Origin: Dermanyssus gallinae
Lineage: Eukaryota; Arthropoda; Arachnida; Mesostigmata; Dermanyssidae
Length of the DNA stretch: 64,000 nt
Assembly: GCA_003439945.1 (NCBI GenBank)
Contig: QVRM01003902.1
Span: forward strand, 1 to 64,000
Direction: 5' to 3'
Below the pieces are notes generated by a model, which searched no databases, was not told the origin of the DNA, and saw only the letters and a list, made by a program, of their open reading frames with translations. This document shows, one piece after another, positions 11,925-22,943 of this stretch (the stretch's first letter is position 1; every line of letters begins with the position of its first letter). The translations under genes were made by a program, and so were the position numbers.

Positions 11925-12115
11925 CGTGCTTTGTGTCGAGCCCGGTGGCGTGGTGGATTGAGTCCCCGCCTCGCAACCGGAGGAGACACATAGGTGCGCG
12001 GGTTCGAACCCCACCGTTGCACATTTGTATTTATGGGGGTCCGTCTATGAGGCAATGTGAAAAACAGTTCCGTGGACGTTAAATCTTGGCTGAGGGTCAG
12101 CCCGAAAACTTTAGT
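11925..12115 (+). repeat. tRNA-derived SINE, candidate
   Basis: A Pol III B-box (GCGGGTTCGAACCCC) lies near 11998-12012. An A-box-like TGGCGTGGTGGATTGAG lies about 50 bases upstream. Both are in tRNA spacing, but the arms that would form an acceptor stem do not pair, which argues against a functional tRNA gene. The tail region begins ATTTGTATTTATGGGGGTCC. Family membership is unproven because no second copy of this type was found in the window. Confidence 0.5.
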
Positions 12116-12471
12116 TCGTGCTTTGTATGCGGCTAGTTTAGGCATGCTAGCAATGCCTAAACAACCGACAACAGAAATCGTTGTCAGAGAAAATATATAA
12201 AAAGTATATTCCCGTTTTTATTCGGAATAAGGGGTCAGCTCCCAACTGGGAGAGAAGACAGAAGGTGTAACTGCGCATAGAACAAATAAATACTTCAAGA
12301 CAATAACGCAAAGTTAACTAGAAAATAACTAATCGTCGTGTATGCACACTACCAGACGCAGAACTTTGAACGAAATCAGAACGCTACCATGCTGGGATTG
12401 TAGTGATCCTATAAACGTGTTATTCTACTCAATAACAACGCATTCCACTTAAATCCAGTGAACTTTTGCTT
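12116..12471. other. Spacer downstream of the rhodanese gene
   Basis: AT-rich. It would hold the 3' UTR of the minus-strand rhodanese gene; nothing else is seen. Confidence 0.5.
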
Positions 12472-14643
12472 TTATTCGTGTATAACAACAGGACCTCCAT
12501 TTTTAACCCAGTCAAGATAGCTTCCTTTGTACACGCGCGAACTGAAACGATATGCCGGAAACTGAGCTCGAACTGTTGAACTACCGTATATTTCACAAGT
12601 ATACTGCAGATTATATTTTTATTTTTAAAAATGCTTTATCATTCGTATTGCTTTACTTACCTGGTGTCTTCTGTGTTGGCTTCTATCTATACTTCTATTC
12701 ATAGTCAAATACGTGAAAAAAAAGACTAGAAAATAGAGGTTCTGAGTTGAAACTACATGAGAATTACGCATACGAAGCTTGTTCATTGACCTTCTAATGG
12801 AAAAGCATTTTAATGGAAAAGCCTTTTAATGAAAAAGCATTCTAGTGAAAAAGCCTCTTAATGGAAAAGCATTTTAATGGAAAAGCCTTTAATGGAAAAG
12901 CATTTTAATGGAAAGACCTTTTAATAGAAAAGCTCTTTAATGAAAAGACCTTTTAATGGCATGTAAAGAAGGTGCACTGAGTTGTGTGTATGTATCATAT
13001 ATGTATACGTGTGTGTCTAGCAATTGCTGCACAATAATGCTGAATATACGCACCGGATGTATCCAAGGGGTAGAACAGCGTCCCGGGCTTCGACGGCGCG
13101 CCGACCACTGCGGCACGTAAACACGACATTGTCGCCGTTTGCTGACAGAGGCCGGCCTGTGTCAAACAAAATATATCGCATGCTGCGTTATATTCATGCG
13201 CCTATATGTATATACCGAGCAAGATGGCTTAGTGGCAACAGCCTTTGTCTTGCATTCGGGAGGCCTGGGTTTGAGACCCAGACCGGCCACTCCTAAATTG
13301 GTTTTCATGGTTCTCAATTTACCCAAGGTTCTCAATTTACCCATTTGCCAAAGTGGATTTGAAATCGACCATGATCGAAAAAAACGGGGAGCACAGATGT
13401 CTCCATAAAAAGAGATGGTGCATTATCATCTACCCCCCTCACTAAGTTTTAAGTTTAAAAAAAAGTTTTATACGCCTATATACGAAAGACTACGACTATA
13501 CCAATAGAGCAAGATAACGAGGAGCCCATGATGATAAATGACCGTTAAATTTCTCATTTTGTACAATTTATGGTTCCACTTTTCAACAACAACAACAACA
13601 ACAACATTAGCTATATTTGAGCTTATTTGCGTAATTAAGGAGCATATTCGCGAGCAGACGCCTAATGCCTGCTTATCTGAGTTTCATGGGTTCTCATGAT
13701 CTTCTGCGTCATCTTCCACCGTCAAAGCGCGATTTCCATTTAGTATCGCAGTGACAGTGAGGCCAAAGACTCGAAGCGGCCAGTGACATCCAACAAATGC
13801 AGACTGCAGCGAGGACCACAGGAGGGAGACATCGTGATTAAAAACGCCGTATTCGGTAAAGTATGCGATATTGTCATCAAAGGAAAGAAGATCCGCAAAA
13901 GAGATATCTGCTACTCAATCGAGAGAGAGACAGATACATAGATAGATAAACAGATAAGCAACAACGCTGGAGCCGCTGACAACAAGACGCTCCTATCTGC
14001 TCCTCCTATCAGAATAGGTGATTAGAAGAAAAGAGACTCTAAATGGGAAGGACCCGGTTCGCGCTGAGCACGAACGAGGTTGATTTAGCGACAAGATAGG
14101 ATACGTTAACGAGAACGCTGGGTCGGTGATCGTCGGCTGGAGATAGCCGACAGCGTACACTGTTGAGGATCTTACCATATTTGGCGCGAAACACGCCTTC
14201 TCCGGCGGCAAATTCCTTTGGCACGTAACTCAACGGGATGTTGATGGTACCTGCAATAGTCATCACTATTTGAATCAATCAAAGACAATTTGCGGTGACT
14301 GAGAGCCACACGGTTGCCTATAGGGCTTCTTCTAGTTTTACAGATGCTCCCCAAGACTATGTATAGCGCTAACCTAGTTAACCAGTGTTACAAAGTGTAG
14401 TATTTTAACTCTCATTCCGAAACAAGATTTTTAGAGACGATGTTCCATTAGAAAAAAATATTTACTTAACGCGCTCTACAAGTCTTACTATCGATTAAAA
14501 AACCGTTTGGAAACACCTTGTATAAGCTTATCCTAAATCTGCAAATATTAAGGGATATCGCATCAAAATGGTAAGTGTCGCGCCAGGATCGAACTTGCAA
14601 CTACAATGCCAGGGCCGCTGGCAATATCCGTAATTTCACGCTA

Positions 14644-14691
<48 letters not shown>

Positions 14692-15097
14692 ATATATATA
14701 TATATATTAGAAAGATCGCTTTACAAAGGTATGCGTTGAGCCTCCGACTCTGTGTCAGAGTCTCCCGCCATCTCCCCTACTTCGTCCTGTTGGATTAGAG
14801 AAGATGATTCTATATGGTTAAGCAAACCAGATATTTTAGGAGGCTTTTGAGAGGAGGCTCTATCCGGCTATTGCAACAGCGTATTTAGAGCAAGTCCGTA
14901 GCGAAATACTAATGTGTAAAATATAAATGAGACGCAGTAATGTCTCGTAATGGTAGCCTTTGTAAAACGAACATACGTAAGGATTATGCATCGCTTACCG
15001 GGTATGGCGCCAGCGGCAATCTCTTTGGGCTCCCGAACATCGACGACCACGAACTCGTTACTCGCCAGTATTCGCTTCATCTCCGCGAAGTCTACAT
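12472..15097 (-). CDS. Single-domain rhodanese (thiosulfate sulfurtransferase-like), four exons visible, 5' end open
   Basis: Sulfurtransferases of this type move sulfane sulfur through a persulfide on an active-site cysteine. Exons on the minus strand: 15097-14999, 14250-14176, 13156-13054 and 12541-12472. All junctions have AG/GT sites and matching phases (1,1,2). Exon 1 has FVVVDVREPKEIAAGAIPG, the start of the rhodanese fold. Exon 2 has TINIPLSYVPKEF. Exon 3 has the loop VVFTCRSGRRA with the catalytic Cys. Exon 4 has YKGSYLDWVKNGG and the stop. The assembled part is about 115 residues, near full length for TSTD1/Hsp67B2-like proteins. An in-frame stop just before exon 1 means either translation starts at the Met at 15080 or a short upstream exon exists that I could not place. 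AATAAA overlaps the stop codon. Introns contain SINEs, a (TA)n tract and a minisatellite. Confidence 0.85.
12790..12957. repeat. Minisatellite, about 15-17 bp unit, in the last rhodanese intron
   Basis: Roughly ten imperfect copies of a unit like TTTTAATGGAAAAGCA, with length variation between copies. It sits entirely within the intron between rhodanese exons 3 and 4. Confidence 0.85.
13205..13456 (+). repeat. tRNA-derived SINE, copy 1
   Basis: The head folds like a tRNA. The D-arm is GGCTTAGTGGCAACAGCC and contains the A-box. The T-arm CTGGGTTTGAGACCCAG has a perfect 5-bp stem, a 7-base loop and the B-box. A non-tRNA body follows (starts TAAATTGGTTTTCATGG) and ends in an A-rich tail. A second copy with the same head and body lies at 20535. 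It is inserted in the rhodanese intron close to the exon 3 acceptor, antisense to the gene. Confidence 0.8.
14565..14645 (-). repeat. tRNA-like SINE head, candidate
   Basis: On the minus strand GTAGTTGCAAGTTCGATCCT carries a good B-box. A weak A-box-like TAGCGTGAAATTACGG lies upstream, right against the (TA)n tract. It differs from the 13.2/20.5 kb family. Only one copy was seen. Confidence 0.35.
14646..14708. repeat. (TA)n microsatellite
   Basis: About 60 bases of TA with one C interruption, in the first visible rhodanese intron. Confidence 0.9.
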
Positions 15098-16689
15098 CTT
15101 ACATAGAGATATCAACATTCGACGGTATACGTTCGTTTATTGACAACGAAGAAGAACAAATCAAATTAGTGTGCCGCATTGTTTTATACCGTTATCACGT
15201 AATATTAAAAAAATAAAATATAAAAAACATATTTGAGAGATCAGTATTTTGTAAGTAAATGCGATTAATCTATATATAAGTATATAGCAAGCTTCTTGTA
15301 AAACAAATTATGCTATGTATTGTGTCGGCGCTAAAAGCTCATGACACACCAATTGACACTGAACACAAATAATTGCACTTTAACCTAGGATTCCCTTTAG
15401 CCACAGTATTAGAAAAGCAATCTATTTGCCCAAAACTTTTTTGTCTGTTTTTGTTTGCTCACCGACACACTTCTACCAGAAGTGAGCCCATGACGACTCC
15501 ACCTGGAGCTCAACAAGTAGCCGTCGACGTGATTATTCAAAATATAAAATCGCTAAAACCCATGTGTAGCTTTACGCTTCACTGAATTTCGCCTATATTT
15601 TATGCGACACAACCTGTCACTTTAACGCAGAGCCTTGGAACCATGTATTTACTTGCTCGTAAAGCAACGTATATGCTAGCCTCTGAATCAAAATATGTCA
15701 CGCCGTCAATTGATGTTCATTTGGTTGTTAACGATACGTTATTTATTGTGGTGAAATATTATTGCGACCCAGGTTTACATACCTCCCATTACTGGATTTC
15801 ACAAATTAACTAACAGATACAGTTAGTCAATATTGAATTTATGTAATGCAATATTAAGGCGCTGTATTGTAACCGACTCATTAGCCCATTCGATGGTCGG
15901 TGTAGATGCGGATTCGGCAGGTCATGCGTCCATGTTAGAAGGAGCTAACAAATGTAGAAAATACTCTGGCGTTGGTTATCCGCACCAATTTTGTTCATTG
16001 GCTTCCGAAACAATGGGAGAACCAGGCCCGCTCACACTGAAGTGTATTTAGCGCGTGGGCAGAAACCTTAACCCTTCTACGGAAGACTCGGGATCATCGG
16101 AGTATTTGCGTCAGAGGCTGTCGCTCGACATTCAACGAGCCTCTGTTTGTGGCACATTGTTGAACTGGGGAGAAAATCCGTGACTACACGCTCACGCGGA
16201 GACAACTGTTCACTTCAAAGTGCTAACGTAAAAAAGTTATTTTAATACATTATATAGATGCATTACTATTGGACAGCATATTAAGGAGCTTCATAGTTAA
16301 GAAGTTTTTAAAGTATGTGTATGAGCGTCTCTACGCCTAAACTCCTATATTGCCGTCCTGTATGGACTTACCCTTAATTGACGGGCATCAACAAACTCGA
16401 CGGCGTACGAAAGCGCTTTACACGGGGACTAGCACTACGCTGTAATAGTACACTGTCCATTAATCGAAGTACAGCATGCCAATTTTGATGCCAATACGTG
16501 TAAGAAGCTGGGTAAAATAGCAATTGCATTAACAATGCTGGAAGTTCACATCAACATTTTGCAAAAATAATAGCTTATTCGAACTAAGCCAAACTGAGCA
16601 AATCAAGCATTATTCTCCGTTCTGTTCCGCGGTCGTGGTGAAGGATTTAAGAGTTGCGTGCCCAGGGTTGAGGCCTCTTGCGTCGGACG
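15098..16689. other. Spacer upstream of the rhodanese gene
   Basis: AT-rich. A short first exon of the rhodanese gene should lie here if one exists. A minus-strand ATG near 15490 leads to a good donor (CG then GTGAGC), but its phase does not fit exon 1. Nothing else recognised. Confidence 0.4.
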
Positions 16690-17345
16690 TTCTTGTGCAA
16701 ACTTCTTCTTCTTCAAAAAAATTCGCGGTAGTATACGCACTGACCGTAGAACCAAGTGGGAAAAACGTGGAATATAATTGCCTTGTATAAAAAACAATCA
16801 AATAAACTTTGGTGTTGGATCTACTCTGTCTGAATTCTTTTGAGCGACTTTTTTCTTAGGAGCACTACTGGAAGGATTGGGCTTTGGTCTCGATGTCGTT
16901 ACCGTATGCTCATCTCCTATAATCACCCTAAAAGGTAATACAAGATATTCTGCTACCGCCTGATTAGGCTTAATTCGAACATTTTTCTGGTAATTATTTG
17001 TTGGAAATTTAACATCTTTGGAAAAAAATTTCGCAGTTTGTCTTCTAACAAAAAATCTTAGCCTAGGATGTTATAACTTCTCAATAAGATATTTTCAATT
17101 TCTCAGCTCTCCTCCTAACAGTAGTTCGGCGATTGTTGAGTCAAATATCACAAACTGTTTCAATGTGTTCTTCCGTTATTGACGTCGAGGGCTCTCTGAA
17201 CGAGTCGTCTTCGGTCTCTTTGCCTCCGTCACGAAATCAACGTTACCACGTAAACACAGCGTTTCGGGACACTGATTGATCACCATAAATAGTTCGCAAT
17301 ATTTCCATCAGTTTAGAGCATATGATTGGTTTTTAACACAGAACT
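16690..17345 (-). pseudogene. Mariner transposase remnant, heavily decayed
   Basis: Minus-strand reading across frames gives, in the correct order for mariner: IYGDQSVSRNAVFTW, FRDGGKETEDDS with PSTSITEEHIETVC, RRTTVRRRAEKLKISY, then VIIGDEH (the GDE around the first catalytic Asp), and FFIQGNYIPRF at the FFDIQG position. Many stops and frameshifts are present, and no terminal repeats were identified. The part matching the last catalytic aspartate is absent or unrecognisable. The same family left a deleted copy at 56.3 kb. Confidence 0.7.
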
Positions 17346-17761
17346 TGATTCAGATTCGTTGCTTTCCCATTTTCGGCTCCTAGCGAGTAGGAGTAAAGTA
17401 CCGACGCTCGTTTTCTCGACTTCTTTGCACCAAACTTCAACATTAAACGTCGCCGCAAAAATTGGCCCGCGCATAACTGATGAATGGCGCTTCTAAGCAA
17501 AACAACGTAATATTTTTGTTAATTATTGCCCTCGTATATATATAATATACAAGTCTGGTTCTGCCGATATATATATATATATATAAACAAAGGACGGCCA
17601 GAACGCACATATGGAGCACCACGCAAAGGCTCGAGGTTACATTATGGCGACGGTTTTTCGGTGGCAGCTGGCGAGAATTGCGTCGTCCGAGAAATTGAGA
17701 ATAATAACCAGAAATGTCTACGAGTACGAAGGCGTGACACGGCACACACATCAACGGCGCA
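17346..17761. other. Spacer with a short (TA)n at 17567-17585
   Basis: No gene seen. It may hold the 5' end of the decayed mariner. Confidence 0.4.
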
Positions 17762-18211
17762 AGCATTGCAACCAACCATCATGCACTTACCCAGTGATTC
17801 GTACATGGAGGCCATTTGTGGCTTATGTTTCAGGCGCTCGTGTTGGTTGCTCAGTCTCTACAACAAACAATACACAACTTATATGCATATGAGCACTCAC
17901 ACACAAATTATAGAGCCGGTCACGATACTAACTGATCTGCCAAGTTTGCGTGCCTTTGCCCCACTGCCGCTCGCCAGGAGGAGGTGAGACCGCCAACGAC
18001 GGATCGGCGTGTTGTCCATCACTGTCCTGCCGTGCCACAGCGAGAGGGTTGTGTGGCGAGGGAAGAACTGGGAGAGCGAGAAGAACTAGAAGAAGAAAGA
18101 CTTTTTCGACGGCCACCGTCATCCGTCCGTGCAAACGCCAGGCATGTCGTCAACGTTTCGTAAGAGGCCAAAAAATTAACAAATGGAGTAGATACAATTG
18201 AAAAGGGATTA

Positions 18212-18290
18212 TCTCTACTATAAAAACACGATCCTGTCATGAATGCATTCAAGTTGACTACTGATGACACGTTACTTTTTCGGTCGGTTT

Positions 18291-18322
<32 letters not shown>

Positions 18323-18447
18323 CATTTGTCTAAAATGGGGTATCTCAGAGCCATATATATATATATGATCTTTATCGCTTTGAGGAACCCCATTTTAGAC
18401 ACTTGTAAATGGCTAAGAGTCTATGGCATGATAGCGTCCAACTGCCG

Positions 18448-18478
<31 letters not shown>

Positions 18479-18560
18479 ACACCGACCGAAAGGGAAACGT
18501 GTCATTAGTAGTTAACTTTATTGCATTTATAACAGGATCGTGTTCTTGTAGTAAAGGTCA
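18212..18560. mobile_element. Fold-back (inverted-repeat) element with (TA)n in its arms
   Basis: The left arm includes ACACGATCCTGTCATGAATG, TTTTTCGGTCGGT, a TA tract, and GTCTAAAATGGGGTATCTCA. The right arm holds their inverse complements in reverse order: CCCCATTTTAGAC, a TA tract, ACCGACCGAAAGGG and ACAGGATCGTGTTCTTGTAG. The centre is a short AT run at about 18353-18367. The left arm lacks about 40 bases present in the right arm. Unit B at about 19709-19900 has one arm only. This layout suits a non-autonomous DNA element or a hairpin-forming MITE. No transposase is present and the superfamily is unknown. Confidence 0.7.
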
Positions 18561-18591
18561 CTAGATCAATTTGTCTTCATTTCTATCTTGT

Positions 18592-18593
<2 letters not shown>

Positions 18594-18658
<65 letters not shown>
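18594..18658. repeat. (TA)n microsatellite
   Basis: About 65 bases of pure TA directly right of the fold-back element. Confidence 0.9.
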
Positions 18659-18659
<1 letters not shown>

Positions 18660-19206
18660 CAAAATTAGAGTAAATTTAGACTTCACTAAAATTTATAGTA
18701 AAAGTTAGAATTTAATCAAATTTAAAGTAAATGGTCTAGGATAAGTTAACGCCAGTTTGGTAGATGTTTCCAGTCTGTTCAGACGACCGACTAGTCTTAT
18801 CTTACTTATGTTTTAAGGCAGGTGGCTGGCTGAGAAGGAAATTCAAATATGTACTATTTCAGGAGTGTGTAGTTCGCAACTTCGCTAGCACCAGTTTTAG
18901 CTCAGTATAATAAAGACAACGCAACAAATATTATCAAGACTCCGAATTTGCATACATATGGAACCCCATGAAATGCTAGTAACTACACCTGTTGTAGATA
19001 AAAAAAAATATCCATTACTTTAAGCAGCAGCGATTGGTTTATTGAAACTTTTTACGGATTATTCAACAGAAGTTACCCTTCAAGTGAGCGGTACACGTGC
19101 ATCCAATGATGCCAATAAAGGTAGACGCACTGCACTCTTCGTCTCGTACCGAGATTGTACACATTACAATTCTCTATTTTATACTGGTGGTAGAACTGCA
19201 TGTATA

Positions 19207-19777
19207 GCATTGCAACCAACCATCATGCACTAACCTCGTGATTCGTCCATGGCGGTCATTTCGGCTTATGTTTCAGGCGCTTGGTTGATCAGTCTTTACA
19301 CCAAACAATACACAATTTATATGCATATGAATACTGACCCAGCTTACAGAGCACGCGTCTGCCACTAGGGCACTATATGCATTGATGCAACACTCAGAGC
19401 CGGTCACGATACTAACTGATCTGTCAACTGTGCATGTCGTAGCCCCACTTTCTCTCGCCGGGCGAAAGCAAGACCGCCAACATCGACCTGTTGTCCACAA
19501 CTGTCCAGCCGTGCCACAGCGAGAGGGGTGTGTGGCGAGGGAAAAGCTGGGAGAAAGAGAGAGAGAGAGACGAAAAAGAAGAAAGACTTTTTTGACTGCC
19601 ACCGTTATCCGTGCAAACGTCAGGCATGTCCTATAGGTTTCGTAAGAGGCCAAAAAAATGAGCGAAAGGGCTAGACAAAACATGAAGCGAGATTTGACTC
19701 TACTACAAGAACACGATCCTGTCATAAACGCATTCTAGTTAACTACTGATGACACGTTTTCCTTTCGGTCGGTTTAT

Positions 19778-19819
<42 letters not shown>

Positions 19820-20458
19820 CTGAACGCTACCAATAGACTCTTAGCCAATTAAAAGCGTCTAAAATGGGGTTTCTTAGCGCCATATATATATATATGATCA
19901 AATTTAGAGTAAATCTAAACTTCAATCAAATTTATATTAAAAGTTAGAATTTCATTAAATTCAAAGCGAAGCTTAAACTCTAATCCAATTTTAAGTAAAT
20001 GGTCTAGGATGAAGTAACACTAGCTTGTTAGATGTTTCTAGTTTGTTCCGACGACCGATTAGAGTTACCTCACTAATATTTTTAAGCAAAAATGGCGAAA
20101 GAGGAAATTCAGATATGTACTATTTCAGGTGTGTGTAGTTCGCAACTTCACTAGTACTAGTTTTAGCTCAGTGTAATTAAAACAATGCAACAAAGATTAC
20201 CAATGCTTCGAATTGGCTAGTCTATATGTCATACATATGGAATCTCATTAAATGTTAGTAACCACACCTGTTGTAAATAAAAAAATATCCATTACTTTTA
20301 GCAGCAGCGATTGGTTTATTGAAACACTTCACAGATTAATCAACTGAAGTTACTTTCAAGTAAGCGGTACACGTGCATCTAATGATGCCAATAAAGGTAG
20401 ACGCACTGCACTCTTCGTCTCGTACACATTTCAATTCTCTATTTTATACTGGTGGTAG
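19207..20458. repeat. Diverged tandem duplication, unit B (about 1.25 kb)
   Basis: Head-to-tail neighbour of unit A, with the same landmarks in the same order. It contains one fold-back arm followed by (TA)n at 19781-19814. It has about 85 bases not found in unit A near 19340-19400. It ends at the ACTGGTGGTAG junction that also precedes unit B itself. Confidence 0.85.
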
Positions 20459-20534
20459 TGCCGTATTTTGACAATTGCTTGTAATGAAACATATTTTATT
20501 ATGCTTGCTAAATACTGCCCTACAATGTCTATGA

Positions 20535-20720
20535 GTATACCGAGCAAGATGGCTTAGTGGCAAATCCTTTGCCTTGCATTCGGGAGGGCTGAGTTCGAGA
20601 CCCAGACCGGCCACTCTTAAATTGGTTTGCATGGTTTTCAATTTAGACACGGTAAATGCCGGAGTGGATTAAAAATTAGCCATGACATGAAAAAAAACTA
20701 TACACGGGCATTAGCCTTAC
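20535..20720 (+). repeat. tRNA-derived SINE, copy 2
   Basis: Same head (CCGAGCAAGATGGCTTAGTGG), T-arm with B-box AGTTCGAGACCCAGACC and body (AAATTGGTTTGCATGG) as the copy at 13205, with scattered substitutions. It ends in an A-rich tail. It lies just outside the right edge of tandem unit B. Confidence 0.8.
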
Positions 20721-22449
20721 GGAAAATAAACGAAAATAAAAATATGTATTGAAACTGTTCGGTCCATTGAAACTCACGGAGCTTCTTAACACTGTGAAAC
20801 GCACAAGTCAAGTTTAGTGTGCTATTTACGGTAACCCAGCATCACACTAAAAATACACATGTAACTGAAGTGGAGCCATCATACAACAGGACACCAGACA
20901 TCTGTATACCCGTTTAGCAATATGGTTAAAACAAGATATTTTTTACGAATATTGCCGCTCGATGACCGTATGCCACTTTTATGGCAACCTTGAATCATTA
21001 GCTGACTGTTTTCTTCCTATTTTCTGAATTAGTTTTTCACTGACGAGTAAATAAGCAGCAATGACTAAAAAATATAAATATACGACTATGTAAGCCACGG
21101 CTGAAATATGTACTTATTTAAGAGGACATAGGAAGCTACTCAGTGTTAAATACGGGGTACGCAAGCCGACAGTGCCACTTTATAAGCCTGTAAAAAACGT
21201 AGGTCAATTTAAGTCACTCTTCTACGACAAAGTGAGTTAAATTGATGGAAGTATTTCTTACAGACTTACAGGCTATTTTACAGGATTAACTTATACCTCC
21301 CACAACTCAGCCGTCACCCGGTAGGTAGTGGTCTATAACAGGCCAAGTTATAGCTACACCCTACTGGCTGACATACAAGCTCATAACCGACCATAACCGA
21401 CCATGGGACATTCTTTAATCCCATAACCAAAGCTTCGATAAAGCGCTGTTGAGATCATTCTGGGTATTTTTAGGCCTGTGGTAAGATTACTATAACAAGG
21501 ACAGTTATATAGGTATATATTATCAACTATGACAGTCTCTAAAGAAACTTCACACAGCTGCCAACTTTTTATTGTATTTTGGAGCTCTCGTACAGAGTTA
21601 ATATATTATTTCGGCGATGAGCCAGCCTCGATGAGGCTCAAGTTTCGTTAATATTAACTATGACCTGGTTGCAGTTAAACGTTGTGCACAGCTACACAGT
21701 GAGTGTTTAGTGACGTGTGGGATCGGTTTATGTGAAATTTAGGACCCAAAACACTATACAAAAGCAATGAAATACAGTTACACGTAGACTTGAGGAATAC
21801 TTGGATTAGGTCATTGGACTAAGAGTAGTAAGGAAGAACGCTGACGGAAGGGCTTTCTACAATGGCAGGGCTTAAAGCCATTCCCCGCTGCAGAAATGCG
21901 AAGTCTCTAGAAAATGGCACTTTTTTATTAATATTAGGTCATTTATGATATCCCTACGGAAGTATCACTTTTCAAAACGTCAAGAAAATGTCGGTTCATG
22001 TGCCCATTTAGAAAATCGGTGTCAAGTTTTCTACGAATGATTGCATTTTCCAATCGGGTGCTTTCTTTAGGCCGATCTAGGCATCTTCATTAACAAGTGA
22101 ATAACAGCCGGAGAACCAAATTGTTAATGTGAATGTTGTAGCATAGCAAGCTGCAGCAAGGTCCGTGGCCGTTCTATTGCCAAGACCCCCGAAGCCTATT
22201 GGCAGGCTTGTATTTTTCCATATGCCCGCTATGGGTAGCACAATTTACAATCACTTAGTGCCGGCGCTCCCGGTTCATCAAAGTGTTGTTCGGCCGATAA
22301 AGAACGGCCTATAGGTCTTCCACCACGACGTCTACGGTGTGAAACTATGATTGCAGACTCGCCAAAAAGCTCTGCAGACTTTACAGTAGATCAGCAGCGA
22401 CCTGACAAAACAACAAGGGGGTTTCCCTGTTGGATACAGGTTTTGGATC
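20721..22449. other. Spacer with an imperfect hairpin
   Basis: Inverted segments GCCTGTAA (21186) with TTACAGGC (21266), and TCAATTTAAGTCAC (21204) with GTGAGTTAAATTGA (21232), could fold into a bulged hairpin of about 88 bases. No gene recognised. The right end is probably degraded LINE belonging to the next feature. Confidence 0.4.
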
Positions 22450-22690
22450 TTATGCATGTGGTCCAGACGAGGATTGGGGGTGGTCTCTGTAGCTCTGCCG
22501 CAGCATCCGCAGAAGTCTCGGAACCACCTTTGCACTTCGTGGAAAACCTAGTTCAATTTTTGCAGTTCTAAACGCATCTCGACAGTCTAGTTTTACTAAC
22601 ACTCTTTTTGGGCTCTCTGCTTTCAAAAAGGCGCGTGTCGATGCGCACATATCGTGTTTGCCGACAGACCAAGAGCTGTATGTGTACATT
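22450..22690 (-). pseudogene. R1-type LINE reverse-transcriptase fragment, weak
   Basis: The minus strand reads VLVKLDCRDAFRTAKI then LLRMLRQSYRDHP. This fits motif A of R1-clade RTs (VTLDVKNAFNTA followed by L..SYL.DR). The catalytic Asp of motif A is present. Nothing convincing follows. Confidence 0.4.
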
Positions 22691-22880
22691 ACAGCTGATA
22701 CTGCAATGCAGGTCTACTATTGTTAGCTATTCTGTTCCTCTAACGCGTGTTTACTAGGTTGGTAGTTTTATCACACGCCGCATGAAATGCCGCGGTAGTA
22801 CCGGGAAGACGGCGCTCCGTTCTCCGCCATCGGTCGAGTATCTCATGCTAAAGAGCAGCTGTCTACGTGTGTTTCCTCTT

Positions 22881-22943
22881 GACGCCAGGCTTGGGCTTTA
22901 AAAAACGAAAACGTTTCGTTTTTTAAAGCCCAAGCATGGCGTC
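22881..22943. repeat. Near-perfect short hairpin (63 bases)
   Basis: Arms GACGCCA, one mismatch, then GCTTGGGCTTTAAAAAACG plus AAA. They pair with the exact inverse complement to the right across a loop of three bases (ACG). The total is 7 + 22 paired bases with one mismatch. No other copy was found in the window. Confidence 0.9.

Larger units (their letters stand above)
17762..19206. repeat. Diverged tandem duplication, unit A (about 1.45 kb)
   Basis: Starts at GCATTGCAACCAACCATCATGC. It shares with unit B, in the same order: this head, a stretch GAGCCGGTCACGATACTAAC, GTGCCACAGCGAGAGGG, ACACGATCCTGTCAT, the fold-back arm, AATGGTCTAGGAT, and a tail AAAGGTAGACGCACTGCACT. Similarity looks like 85-90 percent by eye with indels. 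Unit A has a second, inverted fold-back arm that unit B lacks. No coding potential recognised. Confidence 0.85.

Noticed and set aside
11935..12015. Functional tRNA gene
   Set aside because: B-box and A-box are present but acceptor arms do not pair and the T-stem has a mismatch; a SINE head fits better.
12780..12960. CRISPR-like regular repeat
   Set aside because: Units of 15-17 bases are contiguous without spacers in a eukaryotic intron; a minisatellite.
13210..13300. Functional tRNA gene
   Set aside because: D- and T-arms fold, but the anticodon and acceptor arms do not, and a second copy shares the non-tRNA body.
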